From Microbacteriaceae bacterium (lineage in GTDB: Bacteria; Actinomycetota; Actinomycetes; Actinomycetales; Microbacteriaceae): DNA of 19,442 bases. Of the stretch, positions 7,421-14,390 are shown in pieces. Each line of letters starts with the position of its first letter. The first letter of the stretch is position 1. The stretch covers positions 1-19,442 of the forward strand of contig CANGNR010000011.1 in assembly GCA_947455385.1 (NCBI GenBank). The letters run 5' to 3'. The notes beneath the pieces are model-generated. The model saw nothing but the letters and a program-made list of their open reading frames with translations, was not told where the DNA came from and made no database searches. The position numbers were made by a program, and so were the translations under genes.

Positions 7421-9058
7421 TTACTCGAGTTCGAAGGCGTCGAGAATCGAGTATGAATAACCCTGCTCTGCCAAGAAGCGCTGGCGATTCTGGGCGAAGT
7501 CTTGGTCGACCGTATCGCGCGCGATGAGTGTGTAGAAAGACGCCGAACGGCCATCGGCCTTGGGGCGCAGCAGTCTGCCAAGGCGCTGGGCCTCCTCTTG
7601 ACGAGAACCGAAAGACCCAGAAATCTGGATGGCGACCGACGCCTCAGGAAGGTCGACCGAAAAGTTTGCGACCTTCGAAACCACCAGAGTGGTCAGCTCG
7701 CCAGTGCGAAACAGGTTGAACAGGCGTTCGCGCTCATCGACCGGAGTCTCGCCAGTGATGATCGGAATCTTCAAGGCATCGGCTACCGCGTGAATCTGGT
7801 CGAGGTATTGCCCGATGATCAGGGTCGGTTCGCCGGCGTGCTTGCGCAGCAGAGCCTGAATCACAGGAATCTTCACGGGTGAGGTTGCAGCGATGCGGTA
7901 ACGCTCATCCTGGTTAGAAATCGCGTAGTTGAGGCGCTCTTCGTCTGGCAGGTCGATGCGAATCTCGAAACAGGCGGCCGGCGCAATGTAGCCCTGGGCT
8001 TCGATCTCTTTCCACGGGGCATCAAAGCGCTTCGGGCCGATGAGCGAGAAGACGTCGCCCTCTTTGCCATCCTCGCGAACCAGGGTTGCGGTTAGGCCTA
8101 GTCGGCGTCGGGCCTGCAGGTCGGCGGTCATCTTGAAGATCGGCGCGGGCAGCAGGTGCACCTCGTCGTAGACGATTAGTCCCCAGTCGTTCGCGTTGAG
8201 CAGGGCCAGGTGGGCGTATTCGTTTTTGCGCTTTGTGGTCAGGATTTGATAGGTCGCGATGGTGACCGGCTTAACCTCTTTGAGTGAACCGCTGTATTCG
8301 CCGATCTCGTCTTCGGTGAGGCTCGTGCGCTTGAGCAGCTCGGCCTTCCACTGGCGGGCCGAAACCGTGTTGGTCACCAGAATCAGGGTGTTGGTTTTGG
8401 CCACGGTCATCGCTGTGGCACCGACGATCGTCTTGCCCGCGCCACAGGGCAGAACCACGACGCCCGAACCGCCCGCCCAGAACTTGTCTACGGCCTGCTG
8501 CTGATAACCGCGGATGTGCCACTCGCCCTCGACCAGGTCGATCTGGTGTGGCGTTCCCTCGGTGTAGCCGGCGAGGTCTTCGGCGGGCCATCCGAGTTTT
8601 AGAAGCTCTTGCTTTACCTGGCCGCGCGCCCAAGGCTGAATGCGGATGGTGTCTGGCGAGGTGCGCTCGCCCAGCAGTTCGGCGATTTTGCGATGGCGCG
8701 AGGCCTCGAGCAGAATCGGGGCGTCGGTCGAGTGAAGTTCTAGTTCGCCATCTTCGGCACGACGAATTACGAGGCGGCCATAGCGCGAGATGGTTTCGGA
8801 GATGTCCGCGCGAACCGACGACGGCACGGGAAACTTCGAATACTTGTCGAGCACGCCAAGAACGAAGTCGGCGTCGTGACCTGCGGCGCGGGCGTTCCAT
8901 AGGCCGAGGCGCGTGATGCGGTAGGTGTGGATGTGCTCTGGCGCACGCTCGAGCTCGGCGAAAATCGCAAGGTCGTGGCGGCAGTCATTGGCCAGGGGAT
9001 GGTCGACCTCGAGCAGCGCGGTTTTGTCGCTCTGAACGATAAGTGGGCCCAAGGTCAT
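7421..9058 (-). CDS. ercc3: XPB-like SF2 DNA repair helicase
   Basis: This 545-residue superfamily 2 ATP-dependent 3'-5' helicase is the bacterial XPB/ERCC3 type, implicated in DNA repair. An N-terminal Helicase_C_3/damage-recognition-like module (about 1-130) precedes the motor. Helicase motifs are complete: Walker A LPCGAGKT (203-210), DEVH box (298-301), TAT (323-325) and the XPB-specific RED motif at R328-E329-D330. The second RecA-like lobe includes the arginine-finger motif QRLGRLLRPK near residue 486. It starts 9 nt after the stop of the Helicase_C_3 partner gene, whose TAG supplies part of an AGG ribosome binding site, so the two are co-translated. Mycobacterium tuberculosis has the same pairing (Rv0862c-Rv0861c). 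No nuclease partner such as Bax1 is in the window. Confidence 0.95.
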   Translation of the reverse strand: MTLGPLIVQSDKTALLEVDHPLANDCRHDLAIFAELERAPEHIHTYRITRLGLWNARAAGHDADFVLGVLDKYSKFPVPSSVRADISETISRYGRLVIRRAEDGELELHSTDAPILLEASRHRKIAELLGERTSPDTIRIQPWARGQVKQELLKLGWPAEDLAGYTEGTPHQIDLVEGEWHIRGYQQQAVDKFWAGGSGVVVLPCGAGKTIVGATAMTVAKTNTLILVTNTVSARQWKAELLKRTSLTEDEIGEYSGSLKEVKPVTIATYQILTTKRKNEYAHLALLNANDWGLIVYDEVHLLPAPIFKMTADLQARRRLGLTATLVREDGKEGDVFSLIGPKRFDAPWKEIEAQGYIAPAACFEIRIDLPDEERLNYAISNQDERYRIAATSPVKIPVIQALLRKHAGEPTLIIGQYLDQIHAVADALKIPIITGETPVDERERLFNLFRTGELTTLVVSKVANFSVDLPEASVAIQISGSFGSRQEEAQRLGRLLRPKADGRSASFYTLIARDTVDQDFAQNRQRFLAEQGYSYSILDAFELE

Positions 9059-9067
9059 CGTTTAAGC

Positions 9068-10900
9068 CTATGCCAGGGTCACTGCTGTGATGCTCGAGAG
9101 CGGCAGCGTGCGTTCGATGTCTGCCTTGCGGTCCTTGGCGCGCAGGCGGCCATTGGCCAGGCCGATCGGCTCGAGAAGGTAGTGCTGCTCGGTGCCGGCT
9201 GCGGTCAGCACGGTTATCTGCAGGCGGGTTTTGTTTTTGAGCGCGAGGTGAATCTGTCGAATCACAATGTCGTCGTCGGGCTCGTCGCCGAGGCGCTTCT
9301 CTGCCGCGCGAAGGCGTGCGATGTCGTCTCGAAGTCCGCCCTCGGAGCCCGGCGCCAGGTGGTGCTCGAGAGTCTTGATAGGCGAGACGATTTCGCCCGC
9401 GCGATCGAGGCGAATAGCGGCAAAGCCCGCCTCACGCAGCCCAAAGTAGACGAGCTCTGGCTCAAACCTTGAGGCGAGGGCGGTTCGCGAGCCTCCGGCC
9501 GCTTCGGCAATCTGCAGCTCGTGCAGCGCAAACGGAGTCAGGCGCTGGTCGGCACGAATTTGCGCGAGCAGAATCGGATCGCTGGATTCGATCACCGACT
9601 TGTGCAGCTCGCCTTCGTGCACCACGAGGCGGCCGAAGCGGGCAGAAGCCTCGCGCAAGAGGTACTCGACCGGCTGCGGCAGCGGCTTGCCGCTAAGTTC
9701 GTCGAGGCACTCGCGAATCTCTTCGATGGTCAGCCCGGTCTCGAGGCCGTGGGTCACGCTCAACGCACTGAGGCGATAGGTCGACGCGATGCCGATTCGC
9801 TCCGCCTCGGCAAAGCGGCGAAGCCGCAGTTCATCAAAGGTGGGCAGCGGCCCAGTGGTTACCACGCTGAGGTCTGCCTGAACGATGATTCGGCGCTGCA
9901 CCGCTGGCAGGGCCGCGCCAAGCAACTCTTGCGCCGCAGCGGTCTCGCCTCGGAGCATGGCTTCGCCCCAGCTGGCGAGGTAGCCGTTCGAAGAGATGCC
10001 GATCTGTTCGGCGAAGTTGGTGAGTTGTTCGATGTGCGATGCCACCGCCGAATCTGCCAGCGGGTAGGTTTCGTCGAGGCCCAACTGCAGCGAGCCGGGG
10101 TGGGTTTCTGCGCGGGCAAGAATTCCCAGCAATTCGCGGGCCGAATGCTCGCCTAGAACCTCGAACCAACTCTTGGCCAGGTGAGCCCATCGTTCTGCTG
10201 GCTGCCAGTGAACCCAAGCTTCGGCGTTCGAGCCGAGTCGCCAGCGCGAGTGGCGCAGCACCATGAGTCCAGAGAGCTCTGCCAACTTAAAGAGCGCGCG
10301 GGCAAAGTCGTTGTCTCGGTGCAAGAAGTTGGCTAGTCGTTTTACGTCTGGAAGGCCGACGCTGGCCTTGCCCACCTCTCTGATGAGTCGCGTTTCGAGG
10401 TCATAGACCAACTCGGTTAGCCCCTGAATCGCTTCGAATGCAGCCACCGATGAGTCGCGGTCAATCGCATCCTGGTTTGCGCTTCGGCTCGCCTCAGCCG
10501 ACCCAACGATTCGCAGCGACGCCGTGGCTGTCGAACCGATGCGGCTTGCCTTGATTAGCCCCGCGAGCGTTTCGGCAACCGACTCGAACGCTTGCGCCTC
10601 ACCGCTCTCGTTGCGAAAGATCAAAAACGATTCCTCGAGAGCGGCGAGCGCTTCGTCGTTCGTGGCTTCATCTGCATTTGCCCCGAAACCCGCATCGGTG
10701 ATCGAGCCGAGCGCGCGCACCTGGCTTAGCGGCAGCCCGGCAATAAATGGCGTGAGAGTCTTGGGGTTGAGCATGGCCTCGGCCAGGTCAAAGAAGTCGA
10801 CCAGGTGGGTCGAAGAGAGCATTCTGCGGGTGATCGCGCCGGCGAGTTCGGCGTCGCTCGCCGACCGCAGTCGGTTTGCGAGTCGAATCAACTCAGACAT
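9068..10900 (-). CDS. Helicase_C_3 (helicase-associated) domain protein, XPB partner
   Basis: This 610-residue protein is the usual upstream neighbour of XPB in actinobacteria, of unknown biochemical function. Residues about 338-467 form a Helicase_C_3-type module beginning with RRIIVQADLSVVTTG and ending in ARFGRLVV. It aligns by eye with the N-terminus of the adjacent XPB protein. The C-terminal 65 residues, with LEPIGL and a final basic strand, resemble a WYL-type barrel; this is an inference. The N-terminal half is helical and winged-helix-like without motor motifs, so it is not a helicase itself. ATG at 10900 is preferred: GGGGG at 10911-10915 gives 10-nt spacing, while a TTG at 10909 would sit on the ribosome binding site. 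It lies 26 nt after the small membrane protein gene. Confidence 0.85.
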   Translation of the reverse strand: MSELIRLANRLRSASDAELAGAITRRMLSSTHLVDFFDLAEAMLNPKTLTPFIAGLPLSQVRALGSITDAGFGANADEATNDEALAALEESFLIFRNESGEAQAFESVAETLAGLIKASRIGSTATASLRIVGSAEASRSANQDAIDRDSSVAAFEAIQGLTELVYDLETRLIREVGKASVGLPDVKRLANFLHRDNDFARALFKLAELSGLMVLRHSRWRLGSNAEAWVHWQPAERWAHLAKSWFEVLGEHSARELLGILARAETHPGSLQLGLDETYPLADSAVASHIEQLTNFAEQIGISSNGYLASWGEAMLRGETAAAQELLGAALPAVQRRIIVQADLSVVTTGPLPTFDELRLRRFAEAERIGIASTYRLSALSVTHGLETGLTIEEIRECLDELSGKPLPQPVEYLLREASARFGRLVVHEGELHKSVIESSDPILLAQIRADQRLTPFALHELQIAEAAGGSRTALASRFEPELVYFGLREAGFAAIRLDRAGEIVSPIKTLEHHLAPGSEGGLRDDIARLRAAEKRLGDEPDDDIVIRQIHLALKNKTRLQITVLTAAGTEQHYLLEPIGLANGRLRAKDRKADIERTLPLSSITAVTLA

Positions 10901-10926
10901 CACCAGCAACCCCCGTTAGCGATGGG

Positions 10927-11193
10927 TCAGCCGCGGTTTTCGCGTCGGCGGCGAGCTACGCCAAGAACAACGAGCGTGATGATCAGCACCGCGCCGAGGG
11001 GAACTCCAAACAGCGGAATCTGGGCCAGAATAGCCGGCATATTAGAGCCGGTGTTAGCCATGAGTACGAGCGTTACAAACATGCTGATGATCGACACGGC
11101 GATCACGGCGAGAGCCGAAAAAGCCAGGATGCTCTCGACTCGAGAACCGCGCTTTTCGACTGTGGCTACTGGGGTGGATGGCTGCTTAGGCAT
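10927..11193 (-). CDS. Small two-helix membrane protein, unknown function
   Basis: This 88-residue protein has a short polar N-terminus, two predicted membrane helices (about 22-47 and 55-80) and a basic RRRRENRG tail, which predicts both ends in the cytoplasm. I recognise no catalytic or transport motif. It is first in a three-gene minus-strand run with the Helicase_C_3 protein and XPB helicase, so its promoter probably drives the helicase pair. A TAATCT hexamer ends 6 nt before the ATG, implying a leaderless start. The intervening AGAAGG abuts the ATG and is too close to act as a Shine-Dalgarno sequence. A link to DNA repair is only positional. Confidence 0.75.
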   Translation of the reverse strand: MPKQPSTPVATVEKRGSRVESILAFSALAVIAVSIISMFVTLVLMANTGSNMPAILAQIPLFGVPLGAVLIITLVVLGVARRRRENRG

Positions 11194-11199
11194 CCTTCT

Positions 11200-11205
11200 A
11201 GATTA
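11200..11205 (-). promoter_or_regulatory. -10 element of a probable leaderless promoter (small membrane protein/helicase operon)
   Basis: Read on the minus strand, TAATCT is followed by 6 nt and the ATG at 11193. Transcription would begin at the start codon. Confidence 0.55.
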
Positions 11206-11232
11206 GCCGACCAAAGCAAATGATTCGAAAGG

Positions 11233-11238
11233 TAAACT
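11233..11238 (+). promoter_or_regulatory. -10 element for the extended cold-shock-domain gene
   Basis: TAAACT fits TANNNT. A start near 11245 would give a short leader that still includes the GAAAGAGG ribosome binding site (11254-11261). No convincing -35 is seen. Confidence 0.45.
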
Positions 11239-11266
11239 AGACGCTGCACTAGCGAAAGAGGTAAGA

Positions 11267-11647
11267 ATGCCAACCGGCAAAGTGAAGTTCTTCGACGAAG
11301 AGAAGGGCTTTGGTTTCATCGCGTCAGACGAGGGTAGCCAGGTCTACCTTCCTTCGAGCGCCCTGCCTGCCGGAGCTAACCCTCGCCCAGGAACCCGAGT
11401 CGAATTCAGCGTAATCGAGGGCAAGCGTGGCGCCCAGGCCATGGGCGTTCGCATCATCGAGGCACCGGTGAGCCTGGTCAAGGCCAACCGCAAGCCTGCC
11501 GACGAAATGTCGATCATCGTCGAAGACCTGATTCGTCTGCTCGACACCATCGGTGGAGGCCTCAAGCGCGGCAAGTACCCAGAGTCGGCACACAGCCGCA
11601 AGATTGCCGCACTGCTTCGCAAGCTCGCAGACGAACTCGATGACTAA
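11267..11647 (+). CDS. Extended cold-shock-domain protein (126 aa) with altered RNP2
   Basis: Residues 1-65 form a cold-shock domain with an intact RNP1 (KGFGFI, 13-18), but the RNP2 position reads VYLPSS (26-31) where classical Csp proteins have VFVHF, so the conserved His and one aromatic are lost. Residues about 66-126 are a helical, basic extension (KANRKPADE, then SAHSRKIAALLRKLADELDD) absent from CspA. The combination with a downstream DUF3027 gene is a conserved actinobacterial arrangement. It probably binds RNA, with specificity different from CspA. The ribosome binding site GAAAGAGG lies 5 nt before the ATG. Its stop overlaps the DUF3027 start in ATGACTAA, so translation is coupled. 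Confidence 0.92.
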   Translation: MPTGKVKFFDEEKGFGFIASDEGSQVYLPSSALPAGANPRPGTRVEFSVIEGKRGAQAMGVRIIEAPVSLVKANRKPADEMSIIVEDLIRLLDTIGGGLKRGKYPESAHSRKIAALLRKLADELDD

Positions 11648-12269
11648 ACCAGACGTTCGTTCGATCGCCCAGCACGCGGCTGAGGAGCACGCTCCGCACG
11701 CGGCCGTTGGCGCCTTCATCGAGTCGAAGTCAGAAGAAGACGGCTCGCAGACCTTTATGTTCGAGTCGCGCCTCAAGGGCTACGTTGGCTGGCGCTGGTC
11801 GGTCAACGTTTTTGAAGATCAAAAGACTCACGAGGTGACCATCTCTGAGGTTCTCTTGCTGCCTGGAGAAGACGCGCTAGTTGCCCCCGACTGGGTGCCC
11901 TGGTCAGAGCGTCTTGCCGACTACAAGGCTCTGCAGGCCGAGCTCGCGGCCCAAGGCGCCGCAGACGCGGCCGAGGCTGGCGATTCCGAGGATTCCGAAG
12001 ACTCCGATGACGACGATGACTCAGAAGACGAAGATGACGACTCGGCCGATGACGACGCGGAGTCGCAACTCTTCACCGAAGACGAGGTCGAGGCAGAGGT
12101 TGCCGCAGCCGAAGAGCTAGCCACCGAGCAGGTAGACGAAGACTCGGATGAGTCTGACTCAGCGTCGGCGACCGACCCAGAACCAGCCGAAGAGTCCAAG
12201 GGCAAGGCCCACAATGGCCGTGGCAGGTTCCAGCGCCGACGTGGTAGGAATAAGCCCAGCAAAAAGTAA
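11640..12269 (+). CDS. DUF3027 protein with acidic and basic tails
   Basis: This 209-residue protein of unknown function begins at the ATG overlapping the stop of the preceding gene. The DUF3027 core lies at about 20-92, with GYVGWRWSV (48-55) and EVLLLPGEDALVAPDWVPWSER (70-91 region). After residue 112 the protein becomes low-complexity: an Asp/Glu/Ser-rich stretch to about 186, including a run of five Asp, then a basic RG-containing tail (GRGRFQRRRGRNKPSKK) of the kind seen in nucleic-acid-binding proteins. Coupling to a cold-shock-domain gene suggests a joint RNA-related role (inference). The last 111 nt overlap the 3' end of the DUF2530 gene on the other strand. Only the first part of the core is a confident family match. 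Confidence 0.88.
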   Translation: MTKPDVRSIAQHAAEEHAPHAAVGAFIESKSEEDGSQTFMFESRLKGYVGWRWSVNVFEDQKTHEVTISEVLLLPGEDALVAPDWVPWSERLADYKALQAELAAQGAADAAEAGDSEDSEDSDDDDDSEDEDDDSADDDAESQLFTEDEVEAEVAAAEELATEQVDEDSDESDSASATDPEPAEESKGKAHNGRGRFQRRRGRNKPSKK

Positions 12270-12380
12270 GACCAGGGCAACCACCCAGGCAATTAAACCG
12301 AACCCAATCGCCAGACGCGCGTTTACCTTGACCGGTTGAGGGTCAGGCTTTCGCTCGGAGTCTTTGACGAAAAAGCGCAT
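12159..12380 (-). CDS. DUF2530 membrane protein
   Basis: This 73-residue protein has two membrane helices (about 22-44 and 50-69), a Lys/Pro-rich N-terminus and an RRR end, matching the pattern of actinobacterial DUF2530 proteins, whose function is unknown. Its ATG lies two bases after the serC stop, so it is co-transcribed with serC. About half of its coding sequence is antisense to the 3' end of DUF3027. The hydrophobic protein here and the charged Arg/Glu-rich tail on the other strand are complementary readings of the same DNA. I accept it as real because of the DUF2530-like pattern and tight operon spacing; without these it could pass as a shadow. Confidence 0.75.
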   Translation of the reverse strand: MRFFVKDSERKPDPQPVKVNARLAIGFGLIAWVVALVLLFAGLIPTTSALEPATAIVGLALGLFGWFWVGRRR

Positions 12381-12382
12381 GG

Positions 12383-13498
12383 CTAGCCGATGTGCTCGAC
12401 CACGAAGTCGATGGCCTTGGTGAGGTGCTGAACCTCGGCTAGGTCGGTGGCGGTAAAGGTTGCCACGCGAAGCTGGTTGCGACCGAGCTTGCGATAAGGC
12501 TCGACATCCACAATGCCGTTTGCGCGAAGCACCTTGGCCACCGCGGCAGCATCCACGCCATCAAAGTCGATGGTCACGACAACCTGCGAGCGGTGCTCTG
12601 GGTTTGCCACGAAAGGAGTCGCAAACGAGCTGTTTTCGGCCCAGTCATAGAGGTGGCTCGAGGCAGCCTTGGTGCGTGCGTCTGCCCAGCCGAGGCCGCC
12701 GTTGCCGTTGATCCAGTCGATCTGCTCGGCCAGCAAAAACAGTGTGGCGATGGCCGGAGTGTTGAGGGTCTGGTTGAGGCGCGAGTTGTCGATCGCGGTC
12801 TTCACGCTCAAAAACTCTGGGATGTAGCGATCGCTAGACGCGATGCGTTCGGCACGCTCGATTGCGGCGGGGGACATCAGCGCGAACCAGAGGCCGCCAT
12901 CCGAGGCGAAGTTTTTCTGCGGGGCAAAGTAGTAGACGTCGGTCTCGAGCGGGTCGAAGTCGATGCCGCCGGCAGCCGAGGTTGCGTCGGTGAAGAAGAG
13001 CGAGCCAGCGTCGGCGCCGGTCACACGGGCAACCGGGGTAACCACACCGGTCGAGGTCTCGTTCTGCGCGTACGCGTATGAGTCGACGCCGTCCTCTGCC
13101 TGCAGGGCAAGGCGCGAGCCAGGTTCGCCATTGATGACGGTTGGCTTCTGAAGCCAGGGGTTGGTCAGCGCTGTTGCAAACTTGGCGCCGAACTCGCCGT
13201 GCACGAGGTTCTGGGACTTAGCCTCGACGAGCGAGAACGCGGCGGCATCCCAGAATGCGGTCGAGCCGCCGTTGCCGAGCACGATCTCGTAGCCAGCCGG
13301 GTTATGAAAAAGGTCGAGGAGTCCCTCTTGAACGCGCTTGACCAGGTTCTTCACTGGAGCCTGACGGTGCGAGGTTCCAAGCAGCTGTGCACCATCGGTG
13401 GCCAGGGCGGACACCTGAGCGGCGCGAACGCGCGATGGTCCGCAACCAAAACGGCCGTCGGCTGGCAGAATTTCACTTGGAATTACGATTTCAGGCAT
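12383..13498 (-). CDS. serC: Phosphoserine transaminase SerC
   Basis: This 371-residue PLP enzyme converts 3-phosphohydroxypyruvate and glutamate to O-phosphoserine in serine biosynthesis, with a related step in pyridoxal phosphate synthesis. It is the actinobacterial type of class V aminotransferase. Visible features are the GCGPSRVR start (18-25), GNGGSTAFW (75-83) in the cofactor phosphate region, NETSTG (146-151), D171 in TDATSAAGG, and the Schiff-base lysine K195 in APQKNFASDGG. Length and frame are normal. It diverges from the dtxR gene and is followed two bases later by DUF2530. No Shine-Dalgarno sequence is present; TAAACT six bases before the ATG predicts a leaderless transcript. Confidence 0.96.
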   Translation of the reverse strand: MPEIVIPSEILPADGRFGCGPSRVRAAQVSALATDGAQLLGTSHRQAPVKNLVKRVQEGLLDLFHNPAGYEIVLGNGGSTAFWDAAAFSLVEAKSQNLVHGEFGAKFATALTNPWLQKPTVINGEPGSRLALQAEDGVDSYAYAQNETSTGVVTPVARVTGADAGSLFFTDATSAAGGIDFDPLETDVYYFAPQKNFASDGGLWFALMSPAAIERAERIASSDRYIPEFLSVKTAIDNSRLNQTLNTPAIATLFLLAEQIDWINGNGGLGWADARTKAASSHLYDWAENSSFATPFVANPEHRSQVVVTIDFDGVDAAAVAKVLRANGIVDVEPYRKLGRNQLRVATFTATDLAEVQHLTKAIDFVVEHIG

Positions 13499-13504
13499 GA
13501 CTCA

Positions 13505-13510
13505 AGTTTA
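13505..13510 (-). promoter_or_regulatory. -10 element of a probable leaderless promoter (serC)
   Basis: On the minus strand TAAACT is followed by 6 nt and the ATG at 13498. This is the same spacing as at 714, 1911, 11193 and 16687. Confidence 0.55.
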
Positions 13511-13531
13511 CCTTTGGGCTTGGGGCTAGTC

Positions 13532-13560
13532 TTGACCCAGAGGCCGAGCGAGCCGAGTAT
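13532..13560 (+). promoter_or_regulatory. Possible dtxR promoter
   Basis: TTGACC (13532-13537), a 17-nt spacer and GAGTAT (13555-13560) have promoter geometry, but the -10 is poor and the start would fall immediately after the ribosome binding site GGAG (13563-13566). Treat as tentative. Confidence 0.25.
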
Positions 13561-13571
13561 TTGGAGCAAAT

Positions 13572-14267
13572 GTGACCGATCTGATCGATACGACAGAGAT
13601 GTATCTGCGGACGATCCTCGAACTCGAAGAAGAGGGTCAGGTGCCGCTTCGCGCCCGAATCGCCGAGCGCCTTGATCACTCAGGCCCAACCGTGTCGCAG
13701 ACCGTTGCTCGCATGGAGCGCGATGACCTCCTAGTCGTTAGCGACGACCGCCACCTAGAGTTGACCGAGCACGGCCGCATCCTTGCCATTCGCGTGATGC
13801 GCAAGCATCGCCTGGCCGAGCGCCTGCTGGCCGATGTCATTGGCCTCGAGTGGGAGTTTGTGCACGAGGAGGCTTGTCGCTGGGAGCACGTGATGAGCGA
13901 GCAGGTTGAGCGCAAGATTCTTGGGCTCATTGATCGTCCAGACCTTTCGCCATATGGAAACCCGATTCCCGGCCTTGCCGAACTTGGTGAGCACGAAAAC
14001 ATCGGTTTTGCATCCGGAGTGCTTTCGGCGCCCGCCGCGATGGCACGGCTCGGCAAGAGCCAGGGCGACTTCGTACTCAGGCGCATCGGCGAACCACTGC
14101 AGGTCGATGCCGACCTCCTTGCCGAGCTCAAGACCCTGGGACTCATGCCTGGTGCTGCCATCAGTGTCGAGCGCCACGACGACCACTACCTGTTCTTCGC
14201 TGGCGCAAACCAGGATGGCGTCACCCTCGCCGCAGACGACGCCCAACACCTATTTGTTGACGCCTAG
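13572..14267 (+). CDS. ideR: DtxR/IdeR-type metal-dependent repressor
   Basis: This 231-residue protein is a metal-activated transcriptional repressor of the DtxR family. Residue numbering matches DtxR exactly: DNA-contact residues S37, P39 and Q43 in the helix-turn-helix; primary metal site M10, C102, E105, H106; ancillary site H79, E83, H98. The Cys at 102 favours the iron-sensing DtxR/IdeR class over MntR. A C-terminal SH3-like/FeoA domain (about 148-229) is present. It starts at GTG 13572, five bases after GGAG; the ATG at 13570 runs straight into TGA. It is divergent from serC. No clear iron box is seen nearby, so its targets lie outside the window or are too diverged to recognise. Confidence 0.93.
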   Translation: MTDLIDTTEMYLRTILELEEEGQVPLRARIAERLDHSGPTVSQTVARMERDDLLVVSDDRHLELTEHGRILAIRVMRKHRLAERLLADVIGLEWEFVHEEACRWEHVMSEQVERKILGLIDRPDLSPYGNPIPGLAELGEHENIGFASGVLSAPAAMARLGKSQGDFVLRRIGEPLQVDADLLAELKTLGLMPGAAISVERHDDHYLFFAGANQDGVTLAADDAQHLFVDA

Positions 14268-14273
14268 TTTCGC

Positions 14274-14295
14274 GCGGTTACCTGTGAGTGACCGC
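14274..14295 (+). terminator. Possible U-tract-less terminator after dtxR
   Basis: GCGGTTAC (14274-14281) pairs with GTGACCGC (14288-14295), eight pairs including one G-U, around a 6-nt loop. It begins 6 nt after the stop. No T-run follows, a form seen in actinobacteria, so termination is uncertain. Confidence 0.45.
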
Positions 14296-14325
14296 CCAAA
14301 TTGAGCCTCGGTTAGGCCCTTCGGG

Positions 14326-14331
14326 TAAAAT
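14326..14331 (+). promoter_or_regulatory. -10 element for the NlpC/P60 gene
   Basis: TAAAAT is a good -10; TTGAGC at 14301-14306 is a possible -35, with a long 19-nt spacer. The start near 14338 would leave a leader of about 53 nt containing the hairpin 14349-14367 (GCA-t-CCGC, loop CTAA, GCGG-TGC). Confidence 0.5.
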
Positions 14332-14390
14332 CTAACGAGACAGTCGACGCATCCGCCTAAGCGGTGCCCAAGGAACCGCGGGAGGACATC

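Noticed and set aside
8271..8900. 209-codon Arg-rich frame overlapping the XPB gene in another frame
   Set aside because: Arg/Pro/Ser-rich composition typical of an out-of-frame reading of GC-rich coding DNA.
10901..10909. TTG at 10909 as the start of the Helicase_C_3 protein
   Set aside because: It lies one base after GGGGG, too close; the ATG at 10900 has normal spacing.
14308..14326. IdeR iron box upstream of the NlpC/P60 gene
   Set aside because: Only one half (GGTTAGGC) resembles the consensus; the other half does not match.
14364..14390. GTG at 14364 as the NlpC/P60 start
   Set aside because: The ATG at 14391 has GGAGGA at the right distance; the upstream extension would encode the ribosome binding site itself.
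14268..14390. c-di-AMP (ydaO-type) riboswitch upstream of the NlpC/P60 gene
   Set aside because: Such riboswitches do control wall hydrolases in actinobacteria, but the predicted leader is only about 53 nt with one small hairpin, too short for that fold.
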